From contig NZ_JAQNDM010000002.1 of the NCBI RefSeq assembly GCF_028368975.1, forward strand, positions 5,388,425 through 5,452,424: a stretch of DNA of 64,000 nucleotides, in the 5' to 3' direction. The first letter of the stretch is position 1. Each line of letters opens with the position of its first letter. The notes beneath the pieces were generated by a model. The model did not search any database. It was not told the origin of the DNA and worked only from the letters and a program-made list of their open reading frames with translations. Source of the stretch: Stigmatella ashevillena. Its GTDB lineage: Bacteria; Myxococcota; Myxococcia; Myxococcales; Myxococcaceae. Shown piece by piece: positions 11,513-19,935 of the stretch. The position numbers were made by a program, and so were the translations under genes.

Positions 11513-11908
11513 CTACTTGCGCCCCTTGGCGGGACGGTTGCGGTTCACCATGGCGCCGGCGATGAGGCTCAGCAGCTTCACCTGATGGGAGGTGAGCTTG
11601 CGCAACCGGCGCAGGAGCCGCCGCAGGTCCGCGGTGTCATCCGAGCGGGGACGGATCTCCCCCCAAGAGGGAGATGCAGGCGGGCCAGCCAGTTCCTCCA
11701 GTCCGAGGAACTCGTGCGGAGACACCTTGAGGACCAAGCACAGGCGCCGCAGGTTTTCCACGCGCGGCAGCATCTGCCCCCGCTCCATGCGCCCATACAC
11801 CTCCGAGGCCATGCCAATGCGCTCGGCCACGTCCTCCTGCGTCAATCCCGCACGGACCCGGGCGTTCCGCGCCGCGGTTCCCAGAATGCTCGCGAGGGGT
11901 TTTTCCAT
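11513..11908 (-). CDS. Xre-family helix-turn-helix regulator
   Basis: A 131-residue DNA-binding protein. A Cro/C1-type HTH spans about residues 11-66 (ARNARVRAGLTQEDVAERIG, then the recognition helix SEVYGRMERGQMLPRVENL). The C-terminal half has a basic amphipathic stretch (LRRLLRRLRKLTSHQVKLL) that may mediate oligomerisation. It starts 55 bp from a palindrome at 11963-11977 that is a good candidate operator, shared with the divergent small ORF at 12020. It converges with the DUF2381 gene, leaving 15 bp between the stops. Confidence 0.9.
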   Translation of the reverse strand: MEKPLASILGTAARNARVRAGLTQEDVAERIGMASEVYGRMERGQMLPRVENLRRLCLVLKVSPHEFLGLEELAGPPASPSWGEIRPRSDDTADLRRLLRRLRKLTSHQVKLLSLIAGAMVNRNRPAKGRK

Positions 11909-11962
11909 GGCTCCTGCAATCCAATCGCTCAGGGCTCGTCCGGCGGAAAACGCACGGCGAGA

Positions 11963-11977
11963 TGACCCTCAGGGTCA
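11963..11977. promoter_or_regulatory. Palindromic operator candidate between xre and small ORF
   Basis: TGACCCT, one central C, AGGGTCA: a perfect inverted repeat with 7-base arms in the 111-bp gap between the divergent Xre gene and the ORF at 12020. Size and position fit autoregulation by the Xre protein. Confidence 0.6.
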
Positions 11978-12019
11978 CTTTGGGGCATCATACCTCAAGC
12001 GTTCACCAAGGGGTGCAGG

Positions 12020-12223
12020 ATGCTGCGGGCCCGGCGCCCGGAAGGCCCCCGGCGCACCGGCGGCTCCACCCCCTCGGCCCGGGAACCGACAGGGGCACGG
12101 GCCGGAGGGCGAGCGGGGTGGGTGGCCATGCCCGCGGCCGAGACCCTCTTGAGCCGGTACGTCCCCCCTCCCCTGTTCTCCGTGGAGACCGTTGCGTGCG
12201 GAGGATGCGCCGCGAAGCCCTGA
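12020..12223 (+). CDS. Small Cys-containing ORF, unknown function
   Basis: Open frame of 67 residues, highly basic at the N-terminus (MLRARRPEGPRRTGG) and ending ETVACGGCAAKP. An internal ATG would give a 31-residue peptide starting MPAAETLLSRYVPPPLF. Two things support it as a gene although it is short: its stop codon overlaps the base of a perfect 16-bp terminator hairpin, and upstream lies a palindrome shared with an Xre regulator gene. An AAGGGG element lies about 6-8 bp before the ATG at 12020. I do not recognise a family. Confidence 0.5.
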   Translation: MLRARRPEGPRRTGGSTPSAREPTGARAGGRAGWVAMPAAETLLSRYVPPPLFSVETVACGGCAAKP

Positions 12224-12275
12224 AAACACGTCGGGGAGGAGCCGCCCCCAGCAGCCCCTCCCCGACGTGTTTCCC
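12224..12275 (+). terminator. Perfect 16-bp hairpin, Rho-independent terminator
   Basis: The arm at 12224-12239 (AAACACGTCGGGGAGG) pairs without mismatch with 12257-12272 (CCTCCCCGACGTGTTT) around a 17-base loop, with an A-run before and a T-run after. Because A and T flank both sides it could stop transcription in both directions. Confidence 0.85.
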
Positions 12276-12299
12276 ATTGCTCGTCCAGCGCTTCCCTTT

Positions 12300-13262
12300 C
12301 CCCCCGTCCTGCCCCGCCCCCCAGTCAATTCCTATCGCTGCCCCAACCCCATCCCCGCCCAACCCGTTGCAGCCCTTAATCCCTCACAGCCCAATGCTTT
12401 TTAATTCTGTCTTTACCCCAACCCGCCCTGCCCCGTCCCGCTGCCAACCCTGTCTCTGACTGCCCCGTCCACGCCCTGCCCCGTACGGCTCTCAACCCTG
12501 TTCTGCCCCGTCCCGCCGCCCTGCCCCATCCCCCCGTTCTGCCCTACCCCGACCCGCCCGGCCCCGTCCCGCTTGCAACCCTGTCCTGCTCTGTCCCGCC
12601 GCCCTACCCCGTCCTGCCTGTCCTGCCTGTCCTGCCCCGTACCACCCGCCCAACCCCGTCCAACCCCGTCCTGCCCCGTCCCCGTCCTGCCTCTGTCCTG
12701 CCCCGTCCCGCCGCCCTACCCCGTCCTGCCCCGTCCCGCCGCCCTACCCCGTCCTGCCTCTGTCCTGCCCCGTCCCGCCGCCCTACCCCGTCCTGCCCGT
12801 TCAACCCCGTCCCGCCCTGCCCCGTACTGCCCAACCTCGTCCCGCCCGTCCAACCCCGTCCCGCCCTGCTCCGTACTGCCCAACCCCGTACTGCCCAACC
12901 TCGTCCCGCCCGTCCGACCCCGTCCTGCCCTGCCCCGTACTGCCCAACCCCGTCCTGCCCGCCCTGCCCCATCCCGCCCGTCCAACCCCGTCCTGCCCGC
13001 CCTGCCCCGTCCTGCCCCGTCCTGCCCGCCCTGCCCCGTCCTGCCCGCCCTGCCCCGTCCTGCCCGCCCTGCCCCGTCCTGCCCGCCCTGCCCGCCCTGC
13101 CCGCCCTGCCCGCCCTGCCCGCCCTGCCCGCCCTGCCCGCCCTGCCCGCCCTGCCCGCCCTGCCCGCCCTGCCCCGTCCTGCCCGCCCTGCCCCGTCCCG
13201 CCCTGCCCCGTCCCGCCCTGCCCCGTCCCGCCCGCCCTGCCCCGTCCCGTCCTGCTCTGCTC
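12300..13262. repeat. C-rich minisatellite tract
   Basis: About 960 bp almost devoid of A and G on the + strand, built from short variants of CCCCGTCCTGCC, CCCGTCCCGCC and GTCCAACCCCGTCC. Around 13,080-13,170 a 9-bp unit, CCCGCCCTG, is repeated about ten times in a row. Frames through it give only Pro-Cys or Gly-Arg-Ala low-complexity peptides with no gene features, so I treat it as non-coding. It follows the terminator at 12224 and precedes the glucosidase gene. Confidence 0.9.
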
Positions 13263-13841
13263 TCGTCTCGGGGAATAGTCTTAGCATCACGCGTGCCAGC
13301 GTGCCCTTAGGGGCCAGCGCATGTGATTTCAGTTACTTGGCGGATGACCAGGGCACGTGCTCGCCGCTGCGGAGGGCAAAAGTTACAGCGCCCCTCCCCC
13401 CTGTAGGGGGACTTCCTCCCGCGACTGGCCCAAAGTCTCAAGCGCCCTGGTCCCCATAAGTAGGCACTGGACCCACATGTGTGCCAGTGGGCTCCACTCT
13501 TTTCCCGGACCGCTGCGTCTTTCCCCTCGGAAGCACCGCGGTGACGCCCTCCGGTGATTCCCTCTCAGGCCGGAACCACCGCACGCGCCACCGCAACGGC
13601 TCGCGGCCGTTCGAACCGTTCCCAAACGCCTGCTCAAACACCGCGCAGGAGGCGAACCGTGAGGTCTGTCTTGCTTTGCCTTTCCACACGCCTGACGCAA
13701 TTCTTCACCCATTCCGCATTCTCTGGCGGACGCAGTGCGCTCATCACGAGCCCCTGTCAAAGCAGTTGCCCAGGGTGTCCACGCACCCGAGTATCCCCCG
13801 TTCCGCTGTCCGCACCTCTCTTCGAGGAACCCCACCCCACC
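13263..13841 (+). other. 579-bp non-coding stretch upstream of glucosidase gene
   Basis: No convincing gene is visible. The open frame through part of it is the upstream extension of the glucosidase frame and lacks family features. The promoter of the glucosidase gene presumably lies here; a GAGGA element at about 13,823 is the only signal I can point to. Confidence 0.5.
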
Positions 13842-16394
13842 ATGGTCAATCGCTTGCTGTTCCGTCTGGGTACGGCGTGCTCGCTGTGCCTGTCGCTGGC
13901 CACCGCCCAAGCTCAACCGGCTCCCGCGGCCCAGGCCACGCCCACCGCGGCCCCTCAATTCCTCACCGCCGTGGCCTCGGTCCGCGCCCTGGACGAAGGC
14001 CTCGAGGCCCGCTCCGGAGAAGCGCTCCTGCGGGTCTCCGCGCTCCGGGATGACGTGCTCCGGGTGCGCATCAGCCCCGGGCCCACACTGCCGGAAGATG
14101 CCTCCTGGGCCGTGCTGCCCGAGGCCCGCACGCGCCGCATCAAGGTCACCGCCCTGCCGGACAGCCCGCAAGCCGCGGGCTTCCAGACGGCCGCCCTCGA
14201 GGTGCGTCTGGAGAAGAACCCGATGCGGCTCGTCATCCTGGACCGCCAGGGCCAGGTGCTCTCCGCCGATGCCCTGAACCGCCCCACGCAGTTCGTGGGC
14301 GGCGGCTTCCAGGTCACCAAGGAGATGCCCCTGGACGAGCACTACTTCGGCCTCGGCGACAAGCCCGGCCCGCTCGACCGCCGGGACATGGCCTTCACCA
14401 TGTGGAACACCGACGCCTACCGCCACCAGGAGTCGACGGATCCGCTCTACAAGAGCATCCCCTTCTTCATGGCGGTGCGGGCCGGGCGCAGCCACGGCAT
14501 CCTGCTGGACAACACGTGGCGCTCGAACTTCAACTTCGGCAAGCAGTGGCACGACGCCTATTCCTTCGGCTCCGATGGCGGCCCGCTGGACTACTACGTC
14601 CTCTATGGCCCCGCGCCGAAGAAGGTCCTCGAGGCCTATGCTTTCCTGACGGGCCCCTCGCCGCTGCCCCCGCTCTGGGCGTTGGGCTTCAATCAGTCGC
14701 GCTTCAGCTACGAGCCCGACTCCCAGGTGCGTGAGATTGCCGCGCGGTTGCGCTCGGACCGCGTCCCCTCGGACGTCATCTTCCTGGACATCGACTTCCA
14801 GGAGCAGAAGCGCCCCTTCACCATCGACAAGAAGAAGTTCCCGGACCTGCCCGGCCTCCTGAAGGAGCTCCACCAGCAGAACTTCCACCTCGTCACCGTC
14901 ACGGACCTCCACGTCCCGGCGCTGCCCAACGCGGGCTATGCGCCGTATGACACGGGCGTTGCGGGCAACCACTTCATCCACAACCCGGACGGCAGCATCT
15001 TCACCGGCCCGGTGTGGCCCGGTCCCTCGGCCTTCCCGGACTTCACGCGGGCGCCGACACGCGCGTGGTGGGGCGCACTGCACAAGGACTTCGTGAAGAT
15101 GGGCGTGGATGGGTTCTGGAACGACATGAACGAGCCCTCGGTCTTCGAGACGCCCCTGAAAACCATGCCCCGCGAGTCCGTGCACCGCATCGAGGAGCCG
15201 GGCTTCGCGCCCCGCAGCGCCACGCACGCGGAACTCCACAACGTCCTGGGAACGCAGAACGCGCGCGCCACCTACGACGGGCTCTTGAAGCTGAAGCCCG
15301 ACGAGCGGCCCTTCGTGCTGACGCGGGCCACCTACGCGGGAGGCCAGCGCTACGCCATCACCTGGACAGGGGACAACAGCGCCACCTGGAACCACCTGCG
15401 CCTGAGCACGCCCATGCTCTTGAACCTGGGCTTGAGCGGCTTCTCCTTCGCGGGAGTGGACTCAGGAGGCTTCTCGGGCTCGCCCTCGCCGGAGCTGCTG
15501 ACGCGCTGGACACAGGTGGCCGCGTTCAACCCGCTGCACCGCAACCACTCCGAGAAGTACATGGCCCCCCACGAGGTGTGGGCCAACGGCCCCGGGCCCC
15601 TGGCCGTGCGCCGCGCCGCCATCGAGACGCGCTACCGGCTGATGCCCTACCTCTACACGCTGGCGGAGGAGACCTCGCGCACCGGCATTCCGATGATGCG
15701 GCCCTTGTTCCTCGAGTTCCCCGACGCGGCGGCGGACAAGCACCCGCTGGACCTGTGGGCGGGCAACCAGTTCCTGCTGGGCCGGAGCATCATGGTGGTG
15801 CCGCCGCCCTACGCCGATGCGCTGGACGCCTACCGGCCCACGCTGCCGCAGGTGGAGTGGTTCGACTTCTGGACAGGGAAGAAGGTGGTGAAGGAGAAGG
15901 AGAACGCCACGGACCCGGACACCAAGCCGCTGGTGGCGCCGAAAATCACCCCCACGCTCGAGGTGCTGCCAGTGTTCGTGCGCGCGGGCAGCATCCTGCC
16001 GTTGCAGCCGCTGGTGCAGAGCACCAACGAGAAGCCACAGGGCCCGCTGGAGCTGCGCGTCTACCCGGGCCCCGACTGCCAGGGCAGCCTCTACCTGGAT
16101 GACGGCCGGACCTTTGCCTACAAGAAGGGCGCCTTCCTGCGGCAGGAGTTCACCTGCGAGGCGAGCGACGGGAACGTGCGGGTGAAGCTGGCCCCGCCCA
16201 CGGGCAAGTACGCGCCGTGGTGGAAGAGCTTCGAGGTGGTGGTCTACGACTGGGCCTCGGAGGGCGCCACAGCCACGCTGGCCTCGGGCGGCAAGCTCAC
16301 CCCGCGTTACGACGCGCCCTCACGCACCCTGCGCATCACCGTGCCGGCCACCGCCCAGGGCGCGGAGCTGCGCCTGACGAAGGCGGTCCCGTAA
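13842..16394 (+). CDS. Secreted glycoside hydrolase family 31 (alpha-glucosidase type)
   Basis: Exported GH31 enzyme of 850 residues, expected to release glucose (or a related sugar) from alpha-glucosides. A signal peptide covers residues 1-25 (CSLCLSLATAQAQ). The N-terminal beta-sandwich is followed by a (beta/alpha)8 barrel with the nucleophile motif WNDMNEP (Asp428) and the acid/base motif WTGDNSATW (Asp511). FGLGDKPGPLDRR and GWEVEF-like barrel elements such as DVIFLDIDFQ also match. Beta-sandwich domains with YLDDG close the protein. Length is normal for bacterial GH31. The ATG at 13842 is selected because it begins the signal peptide. Confidence 0.93.
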   Translation: MVNRLLFRLGTACSLCLSLATAQAQPAPAAQATPTAAPQFLTAVASVRALDEGLEARSGEALLRVSALRDDVLRVRISPGPTLPEDASWAVLPEARTRRIKVTALPDSPQAAGFQTAALEVRLEKNPMRLVILDRQGQVLSADALNRPTQFVGGGFQVTKEMPLDEHYFGLGDKPGPLDRRDMAFTMWNTDAYRHQESTDPLYKSIPFFMAVRAGRSHGILLDNTWRSNFNFGKQWHDAYSFGSDGGPLDYYVLYGPAPKKVLEAYAFLTGPSPLPPLWALGFNQSRFSYEPDSQVREIAARLRSDRVPSDVIFLDIDFQEQKRPFTIDKKKFPDLPGLLKELHQQNFHLVTVTDLHVPALPNAGYAPYDTGVAGNHFIHNPDGSIFTGPVWPGPSAFPDFTRAPTRAWWGALHKDFVKMGVDGFWNDMNEPSVFETPLKTMPRESVHRIEEPGFAPRSATHAELHNVLGTQNARATYDGLLKLKPDERPFVLTRATYAGGQRYAITWTGDNSATWNHLRLSTPMLLNLGLSGFSFAGVDSGGFSGSPSPELLTRWTQVAAFNPLHRNHSEKYMAPHEVWANGPGPLAVRRAAIETRYRLMPYLYTLAEETSRTGIPMMRPLFLEFPDAAADKHPLDLWAGNQFLLGRSIMVVPPPYADALDAYRPTLPQVEWFDFWTGKKVVKEKENATDPDTKPLVAPKITPTLEVLPVFVRAGSILPLQPLVQSTNEKPQGPLELRVYPGPDCQGSLYLDDGRTFAYKKGAFLRQEFTCEASDGNVRVKLAPPTGKYAPWWKSFEVVVYDWASEGATATLASGGKLTPRYDAPSRTLRITVPATAQGAELRLTKAVP

Positions 16395-16506
16395 AGCAGG
16401 ATAGCGCCACAACCTCTTGCCTGCCTCCTTGCTTCCAGAGGCAGCAAGAGTCCACTGCTCGTCCGAAGAAGGCTCCTGCGTCCCTCCTTACGTCGCTCTG
16501 GCATTG

Positions 16507-16540
16507 TGCCACATGGCGCATTATCTTACGCCATGTGGCA
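16507..16540. promoter_or_regulatory. 12-bp inverted repeat, operator candidate of the Xre-RES module
   Basis: TGCCACATGGCG and CGCCATGTGGCA form perfect arms around ten bases (16519-16528), ending 34 bp before the antitoxin ATG. The half-site centres are 22 bp apart, two helical turns, which suits binding by a dimeric or tetrameric antitoxin. Confidence 0.75.
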
Positions 16541-16574
16541 GCAAGACTGCCCGGCTGAATCAAGTGAGGACGCC

Positions 16575-17012
16575 ATGCTGCATGTTCGCTCGATTACCCA
16601 GCTCCTCGGAGGGAAGAAGGTTCTCAAGCCGGAGCCCACCACCACGGCCGAGCTCATGGCCGCGATTGATGCCGGTCTTCCCTACGCCTCGCTGGAGTTC
16701 GTGGCCGAGAAGGTGGGGCTTGAGACGCTCGAAGCACAATCCGAAGTCCTGGGCATCCCCACGAGGACCCTTCAGCGCCGCGCGGAGAAGGGCAAGCTGG
16801 GCCCCTCCGAGTCGGAGCTGACCGTCCGTCTGGCGCGGGTGGCCCAGCGCGCCGAGGACGTTCTCGAGGACATGGGGAAGGCGTATCAGTGGCTGCGCGA
16901 GCCCAATGCGGCACTCGGAGGCAAAAAGCCGCTCGAGCTCATCCGGACAGACCTCGGCACGCGCATGGTGGAGGACGTCCTGACGCGCATCGAGTACTCG
17001 GTTTATGGCTAA
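16575..17012 (+). CDS. Xre/MbcA/ParS-type antitoxin (DUF2384)
   Basis: Antitoxin of 145 residues. The N-terminal part carries a degenerate HTH (LEFVAEKVGLETLEAQSEVLGIPTRTLQRR), and the C-terminal DUF2384 domain is recognisable from AYQWLREPNAALGGKKPLEL and the ending VEDVLTRIEYSVYG, which in known complexes plugs the toxin active site. The ATG at 16575 follows GAGGA at ideal spacing. Its last eight bases overlap the toxin start (ATGGCTAA). A perfect inverted repeat upstream supports autoregulation of the operon. Confidence 0.93.
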   Translation: MLHVRSITQLLGGKKVLKPEPTTTAELMAAIDAGLPYASLEFVAEKVGLETLEAQSEVLGIPTRTLQRRAEKGKLGPSESELTVRLARVAQRAEDVLEDMGKAYQWLREPNAALGGKKPLELIRTDLGTRMVEDVLTRIEYSVYG

Positions 17013-17481
17013 GCCCCCCGGCCGACTGTGGCGTTTGAGCACGGTCAAGTACGCCGCGACAGCTTTGGACGGAGAGGGCGCGCGACGGGTAGGCGGCCGG
17101 TGGAACAGTCCTGGACGCAGGTCCGTCTATCTTTCCGAGCACCTCTCGCTGGCCGCGTTGGAGGTGCTCGTCCATTTCACCAAGGCGACGGCGCCCGACC
17201 ATCTGGCGATCGCGCTCGATGTTCCCGATGACATTGCTGTCTATGAGCTGCCGTTGAGTGCGCTCCCTGCGGATTGGCGTGCCGAAGAGGCTCCCCCGTC
17301 CACCCAACACTTGGGGGACGCATGGCTCCAGCGAGCGGCCGAGCCGCTCATGCGCGTGCCCTCTGTCATCGTCCCAGAGGAATCCAATTTCGTCCTCAAC
17401 CCGTCCCATCCGGACGCCGCGCGTATCAAGAGTCTCGCCCCCGTCCGCTTCACCTTCGATCCGCGGCTCCTCAAGACTTGA
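17005..17481 (+). CDS. RES-domain toxin
   Basis: RES-family toxin of 158 residues. In studied members the domain degrades or phosphorolyses NAD+, arresting growth. Visible family features are the Arg near the N-terminus in WRLSTVKYA, GRWNSPGRRSVYLSEHLSLAALE with the conserved Arg/Tyr/Glu positions, and SNFVLNPSHPDAARIK with the conserved Ser and Pro. It overlaps the antitoxin gene by eight bases, the usual layout of Xre-RES operons, so the pair should be co-translated. The length is normal and there is no sign of decay. Confidence 0.93.
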   Translation: MAKPPGRLWRLSTVKYAATALDGEGARRVGGRWNSPGRRSVYLSEHLSLAALEVLVHFTKATAPDHLAIALDVPDDIAVYELPLSALPADWRAEEAPPSTQHLGDAWLQRAAEPLMRVPSVIVPEESNFVLNPSHPDAARIKSLAPVRFTFDPRLLKT

Positions 17482-17553
17482 GCGCCCCCTTGCCCTCAGG
17501 CCCGGCAAACCCGGCGCCGCGCTCCGGTACACTCCCGGCAGCGAGGCAAGAGC

Positions 17554-18438
17554 ATGGACCTGGAAGAGCTGCGCGCCTTTCTCGATGTCGCGGAGACGGG
17601 CTCGTTTCTGGCTGCCGCGGATTCCTTGGGCGTGTCGCGCACGACCTTGAGGCGCCGCGTTGAAGCGCTGGAGGCCCGCGCCGGCGTGCCGCTGCTCAAG
17701 AGCACCCGGACCGGGGTGGTGTTGACCGAGGCCGGCGTGGTGCTCGCGCGGCGTGGACGGCTCATGATGCAGGAGACGGGCGCGCTGCTGGCCTCCTTGC
17801 GCGAGGTGGGACAGGCCCCCTCGGGCGTGCTGCGGGTGGTGATGCCCGTCGGGCTCCCGCCGCACCTGCTCGCCCCGCTCTTCGGGGCGTTGCGGACCAC
17901 CTATCCCCTGCTGCGCGTCCACGCGAGCTTCAGCGGCGACCCTCTGGGCGAACCGCTGGACAACGTGGACCTCGCGGTCCACTTCGGGGAGGAACTTCCC
18001 CGGGGGAGCTGGCTCTCGCACGTGGTGCTGCGGCTCCAGGAGGGGTTGCTGGCCAGCACCGAGTACCTGCGGCGCCGGGGCGTCCCCACCTCCGTGGAGG
18101 AACTGCAAGACCACGAGCTGTTCTCGTGGGAGGCACCAGGGGAGGACGCGCGCCTCTGGCCGACGCTCCGGGGCCCGGCATTCCGGGTGGAGCCAGCGCT
18201 CATCACCCCGGACATCCACCTGATCCGCTCCTGCTGCCTTGCGGGCCAAGGCATCGGCCTGATTCCCAGCGCCGAACTGGCCGATCCGGGCGGGGCGGGA
18301 GACGTGCTGGTGCCCGTGCTGCCAGAGCGGGTGGGGCGCGAGCGCCCGGTCCGCATCAGCGTGCCCGAGGCGCTCTGTGAGATCCCCAAGATCAAGGGGG
18401 TGCTCTCGTCGCTGCGCCATTTCCTCGAGCCGCTGTGA
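17554..18438 (+). CDS. LysR-family transcriptional regulator
   Basis: A 294-residue regulator. The winged HTH occupies residues 1-60 (MDLEELRAFLDVAETGSFLAAADSLGVS with RTTLRRRVEALEARAGVPLL), followed by the linker helix and a periplasmic-binding-like effector domain from about 90 to 290. The insert GVLRVVMPVGLPP and the closing LIPSAELADP fit the family. LysR proteins often control a divergent neighbour, but here the upstream neighbour is the co-directional RES toxin gene, so the target is not obvious. Confidence 0.94.
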   Translation: MDLEELRAFLDVAETGSFLAAADSLGVSRTTLRRRVEALEARAGVPLLKSTRTGVVLTEAGVVLARRGRLMMQETGALLASLREVGQAPSGVLRVVMPVGLPPHLLAPLFGALRTTYPLLRVHASFSGDPLGEPLDNVDLAVHFGEELPRGSWLSHVVLRLQEGLLASTEYLRRRGVPTSVEELQDHELFSWEAPGEDARLWPTLRGPAFRVEPALITPDIHLIRSCCLAGQGIGLIPSAELADPGGAGDVLVPVLPERVGRERPVRISVPEALCEIPKIKGVLSSLRHFLEPL

Positions 18439-18597
18439 GCCCAGCCGTCCCAGAGGCTCCTGGAGCGAGACCGGCCACCGCCTGTCCACCTTCGGCCATC
18501 AGGGCCCCAGGGCACGGGCTACTCAGGGGCACACCCTTTCGAGTGGGAGTTCCCCCTGCGCACGCCAACGCTTCTTGCCCTCGCGGTTTCCCTGTTC

Positions 18598-19188
18598 ATG
18601 CTGCCGGCCCAGGCCAAGGATCCGGCGCTCGGCACCACGCTCTTCACCGTGTACGAGGCGTACCTGAGCCCCGCCCAGGAGCCGGGTGAAGAGTCCGAGA
18701 CGCCGAAGCTGCTGGAGAAGAGCTTGGGGGCCACGGCGCCCTCGACGCCGCGCGAGCAGCGCAAGTCCAGGGGCCATGGCCAGCTCCGGTTCTCGAAAGA
18801 CCTGAGCAAGGCGTACGTCGACGTCCAGATCGAGGGGGTGGACGCCGCCAACATCCTCATGTTCCACATTCACTGTGGGCCGCCGGGAGTGCTCGGCCCC
18901 GTCGTCGTGGACCTCGGGGAGCAGGGAGACCTGTCGAAGACGCTCGCCGGCGGCAAGCTCTCGTTGGAGCTCACGAACAAGAACATCACCTACATAAGAG
19001 ACATGAAGGGAATGAAGCCCGGGCTGCCCGAGAGCTGTCCCGCGGAGCTGGGGTTCGCGGCCCAGACCAAGACCTTGGCGGGCCTGGAGTATCTGGCGCG
19101 CAAGGGCGTGCTCTATTTCAACCTCCACACCCGGGCGCACACCTACTACGGAGAGATGCGAGGTCAGATCTACGCCGCACAGCCGTAG
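18598..19188 (+). CDS. CHRD-domain exported protein
   Basis: Protein of 196 residues from the first ATG, with a CHRD-type domain: QLRFSKDLSKAYVDVQIEGV, MFHIHCGPPGVLGPVVVDL and the end YFNLHTRAHTYYGEMRGQI are characteristic. Translating upstream in the same frame gives RTPTLLALAVSLF directly before MLPAQA, a complete signal peptide core and cleavage site, but no ATG, GTG or TTG exists between there and the preceding in-frame stop at 18436. Translation may start at the CTG at 18556, which has GGGAG about 8 bp upstream, or the original start codon has mutated. The gene's 3' end is duplicated at 34957-35028. Confidence 0.85.
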   Translation: MLPAQAKDPALGTTLFTVYEAYLSPAQEPGEESETPKLLEKSLGATAPSTPREQRKSRGHGQLRFSKDLSKAYVDVQIEGVDAANILMFHIHCGPPGVLGPVVVDLGEQGDLSKTLAGGKLSLELTNKNITYIRDMKGMKPGLPESCPAELGFAAQTKTLAGLEYLARKGVLYFNLHTRAHTYYGEMRGQIYAAQP

Positions 19189-19303
19189 CCAGGAAGGGCA
19201 CGTCGGCAAGCCCTCAGGTAACCTCCCGCTGCCCCTGGAGAGAAGAACCCTGAATGACTCTTCCAACCGAGCTGTCGCGTCGAGCTCCGGGGGCGCTGTG
19301 GTC

Positions 19304-19852
19304 GTGATCGAGCACGACGTCGAGATCAAGACCCCGGCCGGTACAGCCGACGCCGCCTTCTTCCACCCGTCGAGCAGCGGCCCGTGGCCGGGCGTGCTGG
19401 TGTAGCCGGACGCCTTCGGCCTGCGCCCCGCCATGCGCGACATCGGCCGGCGGCTGGCGGCCGAGGGCTACGCCGTTCTTGTACCCAACCCCTTCCTGGC
19501 CTGGCTGGACCAGCAGCCCCAGGTGAACACGCGCGCCAAGATCGGGGTGCAGGGCTACTGCATGGGCGGGCCGCTGACCTTCCGCACCGCCGCGCTGTCG
19601 GAGCGGGTGGGAGTGGTCGCCTCGTTCCACGGCGGTTTCCTGGTCACCCCGGCGCCTGACAGCCCCCATCTGCTGGCCCCGAAACTCAAGGCCGAGATGC
19701 TGATCGCCGTCGCCGCCAACGACGACGAGCGCGACCCGCAGGCCAAGGTCAAGCTCAAGGAGGCGTTCGACGCCGCCCAGGTGAAGAACACAATCGAGGT
19801 CTACGGCGCCCAGCACGGCTGGTGCGTGAAGGACATGGCCAGCGGCATCTAA
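19304..19852 (+). pseudogene. Dienelactone hydrolase-family pseudogene
   Basis: Broken copy of the intact gene at 35195-35938. Three lesions are visible by comparison: codon 34 is TAG (19403-19405) where the intact copy has TGG; 129 bp (43 codons) are missing after the PNPF codons, between two CCTTC repeats; and 66 bp (22 codons) are missing at the 3' end, leaving a TAA after SGI. Both deletions keep the frame. The nucleophile motif GYCMGG and the AQHGWCV histidine are still present, but the N-terminal stop makes a full protein impossible. A restart at the ATG at 19433 could in principle give a fragment. Confidence 0.9.
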
Positions 19853-19873
19853 TCAGGCGCAGCGTCTGAGACA

Positions 19874-19912
19874 ACGGCCGCGGAGGGCGAGCTCCGCGGC
19901 CGTTTTGCTTTG
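19874..19912 (+). terminator. Rho-independent terminator after hydrolase pseudogene
   Basis: ACGGCCGCGGAG (19874-19885) pairs perfectly with CTCCGCGGCCGT (19892-19903) around a six-base loop, followed by TTTGCTTT. The same terminator, less perfect, follows the intact hydrolase copy at 35961. Confidence 0.88.
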
Positions 19913-19935
19913 GCATGACTCTCGCCGTGTGCTCC

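Larger units (their letters stand above)
19116..19912 (+). repeat. Duplicated block, copy 1 (CHRD end + hydrolase + terminator)
   Basis: This segment matches 34957-36000 closely: the last 24 codons of the CHRD gene, the spacer after it, the dienelactone-hydrolase gene and its terminator. Copy 1 has an intact CHRD gene but a broken hydrolase; copy 2 is the reverse. The spacer between the two genes has diverged most. Confidence 0.9.

Noticed and set aside
12224-13262. CRISPR array
   Set aside because: The repeats are C-rich minisatellite with no spacers of constant length; no cas genes are visible.
12573-13310. Long open frame (245 codons) through the C-rich tract
   Set aside because: It consists of Pro/Cys/Ala/Arg low-complexity triplets produced by the DNA repeat, without a start signal or family features; the reverse-strand frame gives Gly/Arg/Ala repeats in the same way.
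13383-15395. 670-codon minus-strand frame opposite the GH31 gene
   Set aside because: High-GC shadow; no ribosome site or recognisable domain, whereas the plus frame has the catalytic motifs of GH31.
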